Of a DNA stretch of 64,000 nucleotides, positions 10,138 to 22,143 are shown piece after piece. This DNA is from Protula sp. h YS-2021 (taxonomy: Eukaryota; Annelida; Polychaeta; Sabellida; Serpulidae): positions 11,171,543 to 11,235,542 of the forward strand of contig OX457032.1 in NCBI GenBank assembly GCA_949752745.1, read 5' to 3'. The notes under the pieces are model-generated. The model was given only the letters and a program-made list of their open reading frames with translations. It had not been told where the DNA came from and did not search any database. A program made the translations under genes and the position numbers. Every line of letters starts with the position of its first letter. The first letter of the stretch is position 1.

Positions 10138-13100
10138 ATGGCGGAAATTTGGATGAAGAAAAAACGGCCGGAGTTTTTTCTAAAAGGAAACCTAAATATG
10201 AAGGGAATGCTTCTGAAATACACCAAAAGGGTAAGAAACATATATTTCAATCATAAAATTGCTATTATTTTTTTTTTTTTATTTAATGTTATTTTTAAGT
10301 ATCGTCTATTTAACTTATCCAATTTTTTAAGTGAAAATGTTTTACACTTACTTCTACTGTACAAATTTTAGGTAATCCGGAGAGAAAAAAGTCATGCCCC
10401 ATGAATATGCCCACTTACAAGAAATTTTGTTACGATTCATTCAGAACTCTAGGAGAATACTCTCTTATATTTCTGATCCGCTTGTTTCGAAATTTGGCAG
10501 GAATGTTGCCTTGGTAGTCCTTAACATGATTTGTAATGTTTGACGATTTGGAAAGTCACAAAAACTCATTTCGAAAGCAAAGATCGGTGATCGACCATGA
10601 GAAAAACTAATGATAGGCTTATGATTTGGTACCTTGAGTTAACAACAGATTTTCATTCATGTTTCGCAGCAAATGTTTACAAAAGTAACGCATGTAACGC
10701 ATCTCAATGCAATACTAGATATAAAAATGTAAAAATATAATAATGCATAAAATATATCTTCTTTATTATAAATCAGTTTGATTTTAACTTGCTTAAAAGA
10801 CTAAAATGTTGAAGCATATAAATATGTTTTTAGACGGATTAGACGGAACAGCTGCAGTAAAGTCTAGAATTCGCCTTGTTCCAATCGGATTTGGGATAGT
10901 CATTACAATTCAAGTGATAACGATTGTTGCTCTGGCCGGAAGCTTCGGTGGGTGTACCTACATATTTACTTTATAAATATATGCGTACACGATCAGCAAT
11001 TTCTTAAGGCTTTATTACACCTTACTGATACTGGACAAAAATATTATTGTAAAAATATCAAATAGTGCCTAATTTTGAGTCATTGTAAAGTATAATTGAC
11101 CAATAACAAAATGTTGAAATTTAGATAAACATTTTCGTAACTGATCATTATGATCTTTGTTATCGCTGAAATAACTATGTCAAAGGCATTCCAAATCACC
11201 GTAGCACACTTTTTCCGTTCACAGAATTTTTGCGTTGTAAAATGTTAGACTATAACGTATGTGCGAGCCGTTTGCTTGCCGAAAAGTACAATTTGTATCG
11301 AAAATGAGCAGTTGCGAGATCCATCTCTATCATTACTCCGCCACTATAAAAACTATACATCAGGCTGACACAAGCCTGGACATAACGTTCACCGATGTGC
11401 CTCTATATGCGTTGGCGCATGTGCGCGGTAAAGCATGAACCTAGACTCGTCACTGTCATTACACGTCGTCAATTATGCATTCTCCTAGGGTCTCCTTTGA
11501 TTGTGATTGTTCGTCTCACGCATTTGATTTCGATGTCTTAGCTCACTCAACACCATTTCGAAGTGCGGTCGACGCTTCAAAATCTGAACTATGAGTGTGA
11601 CAGTTTTTATTTTTCCTGCAATTCTCGGCTTTTTCTGGAGTTTTACTTCTTTTTTAAATACACTGGAACACATGTTTCCAGAGCAATTTGGCTCTACTTT
11701 TAATTGCAACAGTTTTAAGGCGTGTGGGTTGGAGCAATGAGTTTCAATATCAGAGGTCATATGGTCATTGAAAAACTGAAAACTGGAAAATAGAGCTGTT
11801 TGGTACAATTCGAGCGTTATGATCGAATGCTGGAACATTGACACGATCTTGAATTTTAAGTTAAAATACGTTTTCATTACATTTTAACAATAAAATTTTT
11901 ATTTGTTAGTAAGTACAGTTATATTCCAACTAAAAATGTTTTAATTTACCTGCTTGTATTTTCTTTTTCTAGCTACCGACATTGGAAGATTAAACGCAAA
12001 AATGACAGGTAAAACCACTACTCACCGTTCTATGCATTGTTTGTCACGTAAAAACCACTACTCTACGTGCTATATATTTGTTGTGAGGTAAAAACTGCTA
12101 CTCACCGTTCTATAAATTGTTTATCAGGTGAAAACCACTGTTAACCGTTCTATATATTGTTTGTCAGGTAAAAACTACCACACACCGTTCAATACATTTT
12201 ATATCAGGTAAAATCCACTAATCACTGTTGTATAGTTACAGCGGATCTGTAGACTTACTGAAATTTTCAGTGAATCTGTAGATCCGCTGCTTCACTTAGC
12301 GGATGCGCTAAAATTTCAGCGAAGTTATAGATCCGCTGGTTTTGGGTGCGAAAATTCGACAGATCCGCTGAAATGATTGTGAACCTTGAAGTTAACTATG
12401 GCAAATTGTGATTTCAATGTGCTTTATCCGGAGTTTGGATTTCTTCCTGGACTTGATGATAGTATTACTCTGAATGATATTCTGCTGTAAAAACAAAGCC
12501 AAACTAACACACTAACTTACTAACTTACAACGTTTAACGTTTTCAAGAAACACTCATGAAAGTTAATTTCAAAACTTAATTACCATTCTTCTTCTTTGTA
12601 CCAAGGGAATACCATGCCGATTTTACAATGATGCAATTTACTTCAACAAAGTGATTACTTTGAGCTACCAAACTTTGCAACTGTTTTCACACACAATTTT
12701 TGCATGTTACAATTTTACTTTTCTTTAAAATACCTACACCTTACGCTTTATTTATGCATGATAAACTTGCATGACTATGGGAATTGCAATTTACATTTGC
12801 GTTGAAACATATGCACATGTTTGTCTGACAGCGTTTACTACCAGCATGATTACACCTTAGAATACTTTGGCCCCCACAATTTGACTGAAACTGAGCCGCC
12901 TGTCTGAGCGAATCCTCGGAATTTAAGTTAAGGTCATTCTTATTGATGAGCTTCAAAGCACAAAGATCGAATTGGTTTTGGGAATATTTACCCTTTAATA
13001 TTCCACCTCAAAAACTGATAGTGCACATATCATTTTCGCGGTTTCGAAATGTAATGGTGCTTACGAGACTCTTTTGTGATTGTTAGAAATTTCGTTTATT

Positions 13101-16089
13101 CTTTATATCAGACAGTTTAGTGATCAGAACAGGTGACGCTTGACCATCAGCAGTCGGCGCGGGACCATCGGCAGTCGGCGCTGGACCATGGAAAGCATCT
13201 GGATCATGGGTTGTATTTGAACCATCGACTGGACCATCGGAATCATCTGGACCATCCACACTCGGTGCTAGACCATGGAAAGCACCTGGATCATCGGAAG
13301 TATTTGGATCATCGACTGGACCATCGGCAGTGGGCACGGGACATCTACAGTCGGCACGAGACCATCATCCAAAACCGCAGGTTGCAGGGCCGCCAGCAAC
13401 TCATCCTCTGTCTTCATTCCCTCCAGCACATCATGTGGTAAACTGGACGATGTGAGACCCATTTTGGCTTCAGAACCAAACAGAGCCGCAAATGGCGAAT
13501 AGCTTATGCCACTATAGTAACTGGAATTCTTCTGAAATTGGCCAACTTCAGCCTATCAGCCCAGTTGTTTGTGTTGTTTTCACCTAACCAGGCTATAAGC
13601 CTATCTTTAATGTCTCTATTTTCTCTTTCCAAGGACTCTTGGCTCTGTGGATGGCGTGGCTTGCCATGAACAATAACGAGTTCGGACCAGAGGAACTTCA
13701 GTTCGCTGACAACTGCTGCTGTGAGTACAGTTCCGTTGTACAATAGATGGGGCGCCAAAATTGAGAAATATGTCCATGAGCTGAAATTCCACACCAGCAG
13801 TACGTTTGGTAGGGAGGAGACACAGCAAACAAAATTCCCGTCGGCTGATTCTGATGCACCACTATGAATTTGTGTTCTCCTTTGAGCAATGAATGCATAT
13901 CTATCAGGTAAACCTGGCCCCTAGAAAGTAATCCTTGGTCAAAATAGGACGGAATAAAGCCCCTTTTGTGGCCGGTCGTTTTCGCTGGCATACTACACAA
14001 AACGCTATAGCATCATCGGATATGTTTGCATATTTCCTTTGAATTCCTTTGCGCATTTTGTCTCTCACCCCGTGTCTGGTGGAAACATTGGCCCTTTTCA
14101 AGACATCAAAAATTGTTCTCCAACGTAACATTTCGGGGTTCTGTCTTGTGAATTTTGTTTTTCTGATGACCTTCTGAACGCCACCACAAACAACAGCGTC
14201 CTAAGTTTGAACTAGATAATACTGAGCTTCCATGACATCGCTAATCAGCTTGTGATGCTGTTCTTTTGGAATCATAAAACCTTTTTGTGTCCTTTATGGC
14301 AGAAAACTGCCTGAACAACTCCTGTGTAAAGCGAATTTTACTCTCATTTGTCACTTTTTGAATTAATTCTAGTTCACAATTTTTATTTCGTTTCCGATTT
14401 AAATATCCGTTGTATTCGAAACAGTTTGCTATTTTAAATCAGTTTCCAGGATGGTTTGATCGGGACAAAAACCGCTTTTTATAAAAGCAGGGGTACCTTT
14501 TACTGCATAAGTTGAGGCGCTAATTATATCTTAATTGCAAGGCTTTCTCCAATAAATTTTCTGGAGAAAAGAGAATTGTTTCGAAAAGGACAATCATGAA
14601 AACCCGGAGTCGATCAGATTCACTCGTAATTCGTAGTTGCAATTGTGCATTCAAAAAACAAATCACGCGTAAAATTTTAATCAATTTCATAATCGCTGCT
14701 TTAATTAGTAATAATATAAATGTAATGAAGTGAAGATCACAAGGAGGTTGCCGTTTCTTTTGATTGTAAATCACAAAGGCATCAAAGTTGTAACTAATTC
14801 ATTGAAACCTAGACTTGTAATGGCTATTTTCAAGGTTCACAATCATTTCAGCGGATCTGTCGAATATTTTCAACCCAAACCAGCTGATTTATAGATTCCT
14901 TGAAATTTTCAGCGAATCTACAGATCCGCTGTAACATATACATTGTTTGTCAAGTTAAAACCACTATTTACCGTTCTATGCATTGTTTGTCAGGAAAATA
15001 TTTTTTTTGAAAAAAAGAAGGGCTAATAGTATATTTGTATAGTCTAAATATTTAGCGATAATATTTCTTCACACCGATGTTTTAGAGACTTGAACGGAAA
15101 CAACATTATAGCCAACTATTAACAATTGCCTAATATAATGTAAATTGCATTATGATAATAACAACAATAACAGCGACGGATACAGGTTTTGGCAAAAGCG
15201 GGGAGGGAGCAGGTGGGGTTTACAAAATTACTCCAGGCAGCAGGCTTACTAGTGAGACTTTTTCTGTGAAAACAGAGCTTAACAGTCTAGTTTTTTTTCG
15301 AATTTGGTAGGGGTGAACTGCATCGCCTGACCCTTCTCTCTTGGAAGTCTAACAAAGTATTTTTTGAATTTACAGGGGCGGTTCCAATTCCTGATTCGTG
15401 CTTTTGGATCCTCGATTGGATAATAATATATCACAATGTAAATTGTTATTCCGTTGGCATAAAATCTGAAAGTAAATTCCTAAGCCGTGCCTTGAAATTT
15501 TATTAATCTGCAGCTCCATCCTTTACTTTCCAAATCTGAACTTGCACCGTTGCTATAGTTTTCCCGCGATCAATTTATTTCACTTAAATATACATGTATT
15601 GTGACATCAAGTTTCGGGAACCATGTTGTTTCCTGGAGATAAATCTCATGATCTGATAATATGAATGTTCTGATTACAGATTATAAAAAAGATCACGAAA
15701 AAGACAAAATAGGATTCACAGCTAAAGCCAACAGATACGACAATTACGATAGGGATGACGACATACCTTTTCCAAAGGTCATAAGTAACTTTGGAGGTCA
15801 TTACAACATCAACCATCATTACTTTACATGTCCTTACAACGGTGTTTATTTCTTTTCTCTGGACATTTTATCCAGAAGGGCAGGCGATGCAGTCGTAAAA
15901 ATTGTTTTGGATGGGAAAAAAATTGCAACGGTCAAAGCTGATAGTTATAGTCATGAGAAAGCACATGCCAGTGTTGTTGTAATTGCAAAGTGTGAGCAGG
16001 GAAACCAAGTGTGGGTACAAGCAGAGAGTTATTCAGGAATCGCGAATCAAAGTTATTTTTCGGGGTATTTGCTTTACCGACATTATTGA
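10138..16089 (+). CDS. Type II transmembrane C1q-domain protein (gene 1), four exons
   Basis: Exons: 10138-10230, 10800-10947, 11973-12008, 15680-16089. They join in frame (phases 0, 1, 1) to 228 residues. The ATG lies in a good context (ACCATGG). Exon 2 encodes a hydrophobic helix (LVPIGFGIVITIQVITIVAL) after a basic stretch (VKSRIR), predicting cytoplasmic N-terminus and outside C-terminus. Exon 3 is a 12-residue stalk. Exon 4 is a full C1q domain with GFTAK, FPKVISNFGGHYN, YFTCPYNGVYFFS and the closing SYFSGYLLYR. No collagen repeat or signal peptide is present. C1q domains form trimers that bind ligands. The least certain part is exon 1: an alternative acceptor at 10833/10834 would need a phase-1 exon not found, or translation could begin at the ATG at 10806 in exon 2. 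The C1q exon is certain. Intron 3 is 3.7 kb and holds a minisatellite and a transposon. Confidence 0.75.
12009..12234 (+). repeat. ~40-bp minisatellite that starts at the splice donor of C1q gene 1 exon 3
   Basis: About 5.5 copies of a 39-41 bp unit running from GTAAAAACCACTACTCACCG to ATTGTTTGTCAG. The first copy begins exactly at the intron's GT. Because units end in TCAG and begin with GTAAAA or GTGAAAA, several repeats recreate a CAG|GTAAAA donor-like sequence. The array resumes at 14936-14994 on the other side of an inserted transposon. Confidence 0.85.
12744..14400 (-). pseudogene. Ginger/KRBA2-like transposase (rve integrase), multiply frameshifted
   Basis: Reading the minus strand from 14400: KEQHHKLISDVMEAQYYL, then VVCGGVQKVIRKTKF, an H2C2-type zinc-binding part (THR/STRHGVRDKM, FCVVCQRKRP at about 14131-13960), the core with LSRGQVYLIDMHSL carrying the first catalytic Asp, then VIVHGKPRHPQSQ and ESLERENRDIKDRLIAWL carrying the catalytic Glu. 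SPFAALFGSEAKMGL follows at about 13500-13450. At 12956-12744 is the cysteine-rich tail with SNCGGQ, LRCNHAGSKRCQTNMCICF and CNSHSHASLSC. The second catalytic Asp region is degraded (reads RNGT). At least three frameshifts separate these blocks, so it is inactive. Confidence 0.85.
13130..13345 (-). repeat. Short tandem repeats within the transposase tail
   Basis: Repeats of a GGACCATCGGCAGTCGGC-type unit and a longer variant read on the minus strand as Asp/Gly/Pro/Ala-rich peptide (DGPAPTADGPAP). It lies between the integrase core and the cysteine-rich tail and is probably an expanded linker. Confidence 0.65.
14936..14994 (+). repeat. Continuation of the donor-like minisatellite
   Basis: One and a half units of the array at 12009-12234, displaced by the transposon between them. 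Units here read TTTGTCAAGTTAAAACC and TTTGTCAGGAAAA. Confidence 0.75.
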
Positions 16090-16179
16090 TATACATAATT
16101 AATTTTACCCCCCCCCTAAAAACAACGGTAAATATAGTGATTCTATGATTCAACTGCACATGATTCCACTCTAATGTTC

Positions 16180-16612
16180 ATGGTCATCAGACATCGCAGA
16201 CATACCAGAGATACCATATGTATCAGAGATACCAGACATACCAGAGAAACCAGACATCGCAGACATACCAGAGATACCATACGTATAAGAGATACCAGAC
16301 AGACCAGACATAGCAGACATACCAGACATACCAGAGAAATCAGACATAGCAGACATACCAGAGATACCAGACATACCAGACAGACCAGAGATACCAGACA
16401 TACCAGATAAAGCAGACATTCCAGAGGTACCAGACAAAGCAGACATACCAGAAATATCAGACATAGCAGCCATAGTAGAGATACCAGACGTATCAGAGAT
16501 ACCAGACATACCAGAGATACCAGACATGGCAGACATACCAGAGATACCAAACATACCAGACATAGCAGGCGTACCAGAGATACCAGACATGCCAGACATA
16601 CCAGACATATTA
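16180..16612 (+). repeat. 9/18-bp minisatellite (ATACCAGAC / ATACCAGAG)
   Basis: About 48 units of 9 bases, mainly alternating CAGACATAC and CAGAGATAC. A 9-base period keeps frames open on both strands: SGMSGMSG and CLVCLVSLV on the minus strand, and TRHTRDTRH on the plus strand. No start context, splice sites or domain supports translation. It begins about 90 bp after the stop of C1q gene 1 and may lie in its 3' UTR. Confidence 0.9.
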
Positions 16613-16779
16613 CTTGTAGAAATTGCTGACCATGCTTACCCTCATGTTCTGCCATTTGAAATCATAACGTAAAATTGTATCTTGTAAAATTAATATACTT
16701 TCTCAGATCTGTAGATTTTCCGTTGTAAATAATTAAGTTGTCCATTGATTTGTTGATGAAATGGAAATTCAAATATTTG

Positions 16780-18610
16780 AATTAGAAATATATTTCAAAT
16801 CAAGACATTAATGCAAATGTCGAATCGTCAAGTTGCCATCATTTATAGCAAATGAGTGCTACATGCTCCTTACTAAAATTGTAAATTACGTGTACTGTGT
16901 GCTGTTAGCGTGGAAGGGTTGATTAAGAAATATGTTTTGCAGTTTTTGTTAATTGTATTTGGTTAACCTACAACTTTTTAAAGCTTATTTATATATACCT
17001 GAAAGTTTTGTTATTCCCGCTATTTGGGGCTCATGTTTTTGTAATTGTGAGCGGTGAAACCAAATGAGAGTGAAGGTAGAGACACATTCAACAATCAGTT
17101 ACCTTAGTTATCTTTCGAGATATTCGCCGTGCCGAGAATATTAAAAAAACGTATAACAGAAGATACCATTCTGAAGAACGAGTCAGTTGTGTATAAATGT
17201 GTCGTAATGTTCTTGAGTCATAAATTTAACTTGTATGTGATAAATATATACACCCTTCTCAAGTATTTTCTAAAGTATTTTCTTTGTAAATAATTAATTT
17301 TTATTTTCAAACTTCGTTTGCAAGTTTATATAAGTTTGTCGTTTTTCTGGAAGTTTCTGCCCCTTTTTCTATTTCTTCTCTTTTTTTTCCTATGGGATGG
17401 TTTAGAGAAAACCCCTACAGTATTTGACAGAGAAAGATCAAATTTGGCACAAGTATAAAGAGTGACAAAACCTCGGTAAATCAGCAAGTTCTTTACCTCA
17501 ACAGTCAAGGTCAAATTGAGGTCAAACTTTATTTTTTCCAAAAAATGGTTTCCATAAAACTGCTTCTGTCGTTTGAGCTACACATTTGGTACACTTGTAG
17601 ATGATGATAAGGTCACAGTTTAACGCAAATATTTTTACCCGGACCTTAAAGTTCAAAGTCAAAATATTTTTCAAAAGTCCAACTAATCATAAAGAGTGGT
17701 TGTAAGAAGTGCTGAAATTCCAGTTTCGATATAAAACCCACTCAGTAGGGGTACCCTTTATAAAGAACTGCGATTCTGAGGGTCAAAGTCAAAGGTCACT
17801 ATACCTCGTGTGCCGTTAACGATCAGCCGACTTATCTCGAAAACGCTTAGCGATGGAGCAATTTTGAGCTAATTTCAGGCATTTTGGGCGTAAACAAGGT
17901 TATATAAAAGGCATTTCGATGATTTTGACCTCGGTCGTCACAGCCAATGTCAAAAACCGAAAGATGACTTTTATCTTGAAAACGGTTAGAGAGAGAGTTA
18001 GAGAGAGATTTTTAAGTCATTTATCACCTCTTGGGCCTAAATAACGTTGCATAAGTAGGTACATCGGCGACCTTGACCGTCTCGATCTTGGTCAAGGTTA
18101 AAAACCGGAAGTTTCCTATTATCTCAAAAACAGTTAAAGATGATTTGGGGTCACTTTTAACCGGACCAAAAAGGACAACACAGACGCGATACTACATGAC
18201 TTTGACCGTATCGCTCACAATCTAATAGATATATTTTCCTTAGTGCTTTGTAGAAGTGGGTCATCCTGCTATCTAGCGGAATTCGGTCTAGCTCGTTAGA
18301 TGATTCGTAGATAAAATTGAAACTGCTCAAATATTTAAATGAGCAATATACCTCATATCAAGTCTTTAATGCAAACGTGGTATCATCACTTTCCTATCAT
18401 TCAAATTTAAATGAGATTCTAACGTGTCAGAACTGCAGTTATTAAAGTTTTAAATTATTTATGTACTGTGTGCTGTTAACTTTGAAGGGTTGCTTAATAA
18501 ATACATTTCGCTGGTATTGTGTAATTTTTCTTTCGTTTCATGCAATTTTTTAGCTTATTTACATATGCCTGAATAAACTGTTGTCTCTTCCTTAATTTAT
18601 GGCTCATTAC
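16780..18610 (+). repeat. Diverged direct repeats flanking a TGACC-rich block
   Basis: 16795-17040 and about 18350-18605 share an ordered set of segments: AATGCAAA, TGTACTGTGTGCTGTTA, GAAGGGTTG, AGCTTATTTA and GGCTCAT. The 1.3 kb between them contains many GTCAAGGTCAAA and TTGACC motifs and similar phrases such as TCTCGAAAACG, typical of a dispersed non-coding repeat. It may be a non-autonomous element with long direct ends or an old segmental duplication. No coding potential seen. Confidence 0.55.
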
Positions 18611-18620
18611 GACAACTCCT

Positions 18621-19460
18621 CTACTTCAGTATAAAATATCTGTTAGCATTAAAATTGTGTTGATGTTTGAGTTCAACCTAGTGGCGTTAATGCAATCTTT
18701 TGCGAATAGCGTTGAAAATGTTAAAGTATTTATATTTTGTCGCATGTTTAACAAGTTTATTTAATGCGCCAATCTATTCCTAGTGAATCTTCCGACGTCG
18801 ATCCAACCTTGCTTTGAAGCTCGACGTATTTGGCACAATGTGAAGAGATTTTACATAAGCAATATTGTTTGCATGTGAATTTTGGTTGCAATTCAAGCCT
18901 CACTTTCTGCCACGTCTTTAAAGAAACAATATGAGACTTTATAAAATGTCGAAAATTCATAATTATATGGAATCTGGGTCACAATCCAGCAACAACCTCA
19001 TCATGTTATCGCTCACCCGAATAGAAATCTTATACGTCGCTTCAAAGTTAGATTAAAACGAATAACTTATTGGAATTTCAGAAGCCAGAAAATGTATTCT
19101 TGCTTCTTTTGAACAACGACTTGAGAATATTCTGCGCTACCGGATGGGCGATTACGACACTTTATGATTGTCACTGTCAAGAAGGCGATTACAGATTAAC
19201 ATTTCCCCCCGATATCTACACAAAAACGCTCTCGTCTATCCAATGTCGCAGGTAGATATTGTTTAGACTTCCAAAATCAATCAAATTCCGGTTTTGATCC
19301 GATCACAGATTCGTTTCTACAACGTTACCAAGCTTGCTGGATTTTTTACACCAGATGCTGCCTTTCCGATTACATTTCGGTATGATAGAGTGACTTGGTA
19401 TTGTTCATCATGGTGTAATAAGAGGGTGATATTTAACAGAAAACAATTCGTTCCACTCTG
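18621..19460. other. No gene seen
   Basis: A 61-codon open stretch at 19070-19255 follows a reasonable acceptor-like sequence (TGGAATTTCAG) but has no recognised domain, so I leave it unassigned. Confidence 0.4.
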
Positions 19461-19464
19461 CTGA

Positions 19465-20345
19465 ACAATATGTATGGAATGCCGTTTTCACATTTATAAG
19501 TGAATTTTTAATATCAAGAATTAATTTTTGATCTCAAAAATTGATTATTTGATAACAAAATAATTTTTGATCTCAATAAATCCATATTTTGATATCACGA
19601 TTTCATTTTTGCTATCTGTAATTGTATTTTTGATATCTCTAAAAGTATTCTTGATCTCAAAAAAATTTTTGATATCAATAAATATTTAGAGATATTAAAA
19701 AATATTTATTGATACCAAAAATGATTTAATGATATCTAAAATGGATTTTTCGTGATAAAAAATTCAATTCTTGACAGCAAAAATGAAATATTTGAGGGCA
19801 AAATATTAATTTTGAGCTGAATAATTATTTTCTATATATTGATATCAAGAATCTAGTTCAGATATCATTATTTCAGACTGATACATTTAATTTGTATTTT
19901 GAAATCTGCCAACGATTTTTTTACTTCAAAAACTGATTCTTGATATCAAAATATCAGTCCATTTTAAAAAAAAATCAGAAACACGCATTTGTAAATAAAT
20001 AATGGCTGTCCTTGTATGCAGAATCTTTATTTACTGTACAAAAACGAAGCAATTCTTGAGATCAAAAATTGTGTTGTTATTATTGATCTCAATAATTCAA
20101 ATTTTCATCTTCAAAATTTAATTGACGATTCGTTAAATTTTATGTGAATGTGTGTCTCCCGTAAGATTTTTTAGGTTTGAAAAATAGATTTTTTAATCTC
20201 AAAAATATATTTTTGCCATCTAAAATTTAATTATTGACAGCAAAATATAAATTAATGAGATCTAAATTGATTTATTGATCTCTCTAAATATATTTTGATA
20301 TCAAAACTAAGCATTAAATGTTATAACGGCATTCCATAAATATCA
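19465..20345. mobile_element. Repeat of TTTTTGATATCAAAA-type units with inverted ends
   Basis: The interior is made of loosely repeated 15-25 base phrases around GATATC, GATCTC and ATCAAAA. The left edge reads TATGGAATGCCGTTTTCACA; the right edge, in reverse complement, reads TATGGAATGCCGTTATAACA, so the block has short terminal inverted repeats. Related blocks with the same edge motif occur at about 56390-56720 and 62215-62460. A non-autonomous (MITE-like) element is the simplest reading; no transposase. Confidence 0.65.
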
Positions 20346-22143
20346 AAAAGCTTAATATTGGCAAGTCAAAACGAGAAACTGAATGAATTATAGTTAAACG
20401 ATTGAAAATCATGTTCTGGAGCAGTTTTATTCGTGCTAGAAAAGCAGATTCTTTAGAACACATATGTCATAATATGTACTGGAATGGCAAATGTTGACTT
20501 TTTCTGATACACAAATTAGGATTACTCTTATATTGCCACAACTAAATATGAGGAAATAGCTCAATTTCAAACTTGTTTTAGATTCTACTCTTGCTGGATT
20601 CACCAAAGAAATGACACATAAACAACACTGCCGAAATTATTTATTGTTAAATTAGTTGTTAGTTAAATATATTTTATCATTATTGCTATTATTGTCATTA
20701 TTGTTATTCCTAGTAGTAGTAGCGGTAGTGGAAATAGTAGCCGTAGTGTTTCTGTTACTACTATTAATCAATTCGATTCCTTACGAATAGGGTGATAGTT
20801 GCAGACAGCAAAAATACTAATCAAAAAAATACTTTTAGCTGTTCGTATTTTTTTGCCGTTTCCGATACCAAGTTGGCGTTGGTTAATTTGATTGATTAGC
20901 GTCGGTAAGCGTTGGTTAATTTGATACATCAGTCGAATAGTGCACTAATTACATATATACCATGGTCTCCCTCACCCCCATTGCCTTCCTTTCCCTATGG
21001 TCTCCCCACCGTGATTTCAATCCACCACCACAACCACAACAGATTTCGGGACATCTACCAATTGGGTTATGCCCTTACAGCTGCACTTAACTTTATTTCT
21101 GCGAATTTCCATTGATATATGTGTGGTAAGGAAGACAAAAACCTTGTTTCTCATCAACATCTCAACGCAAATTCAAAATAAGTAAACTGGTCCAAATATA
21201 TGAGTTTTAGGTGTTGATGAGAAATATAAAAATTAATGATAGCTCAATGATCGTGTATTGTCAATGAATATAAATGTCCATAACACTCGCATAAAATCAA
21301 CCTTGAAATGCCAATTATTATGATGTTGATGATGATGGTGATCATCATCACCACCATTAAGCACATGCCTTGAATTTCTCATTCAACTGTGCATTTTGAC
21401 ATGATATTGTATTGTTTACAGGATTGTTGTCTTTAACTCTGTAATATTGTTCACATTATGTCACTCAACAGTCTCGACTTAGCTCTGTAATATTATTTAC
21501 ATTGTGTCAGTCAGCAGTATCATACGCTGCTATTTGTGATAAGATTTAACCTTATCGTATGACGAGAGCCGCGTGTGAGGCAGCAGCAGCAGCAGCAGCA
21601 GCAGAGATTCTGTCACTTTTCCATGACTTTCGAGAACACTTCTTCGTCTCTTTATTTCACTATTGGCCTTGAACTTTGGCGTGACGAATGGATAGTATTT
21701 CTGCTTTATCATGGTTCCGAGAAGATACGCTTTGCAGGTCCAACACCTTCGTTGTAAAGCTTTACTTGTGAGTGTTTTATACACTTGACTGAAGAATCGC
21801 ATTCGCAATTTTGTAATTACTTTATTTGAGCACTAACTTTCGTTGTTTCAACTAGCTGTTTTTGGTAAATAAGAAGAAAAAATCACCACATGTAGCTAAA
21901 TATTCGATTTTTAAGGTTATTATTATGAGAAAATTAATACGAATAAAAACAGAAAAGAAATATATTATTTATAATATTTTATCTCTAATATTTATGGTAA
22001 GTAATAATCGGGCTTTATTATTTCCACAAGTACCTTGAGTAGTGATGGAAAAATACGTAAATGCTTGAGGTCTGAAGTTGATATTAAATAGAACAGGCAT
22101 TGATAAGTCAAGAGATATCAACAAGGAAGTTACAGACAAGTTA
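20346..22143. other. No gene seen; simple repeats
   Basis: Holds short runs such as ATTATTGTTATT and TAGTAGTAG (20690-20760), ATGATGTTGATGATGATG (about 21320), and a CAG run listed separately. No exon is supported. Confidence 0.45.
21581..21604 (+). repeat. (CAG)8 microsatellite
   Basis: Eight uninterrupted CAG triplets. They read as polyglutamine in a 60-codon frame that has no other support. Confidence 0.9.

Larger units (their letters stand above)
12235..14935 (-). mobile_element. Ginger/KRBA2-like DNA transposon with long terminal inverted repeats
   Basis: Left inverted repeat 12235-12390 and right inverted repeat 14829-14935 match as reverse complements, both starting GTTACAGCGGATCTGTAGA at the outer edge and reaching the motif GAAATGATTGTGAACCTTGA at the inner edge. 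The left copy has about 49 extra bases. Within each arm the GCGGATCTGTAGA motif is itself repeated in both orientations, so the arms can fold on themselves. The interior carries a broken integrase-type transposase on the minus strand. The flanking bases share ATA on both sides, a possible short target-site duplication. It sits in C1q gene 1 intron 3, inserted inside a minisatellite. Confidence 0.85.

Noticed and set aside
16143..16655. SGMSGMSG and CLVCLVSLV frames on the minus strand
   Set aside because: Products of a 9-bp repeat; open on both strands, with no start context, splice sites or domain.
19070..19255. 61-codon frame after an acceptor-like sequence
   Set aside because: No domain and no upstream exon; AT-rich DNA gives such frames by chance.
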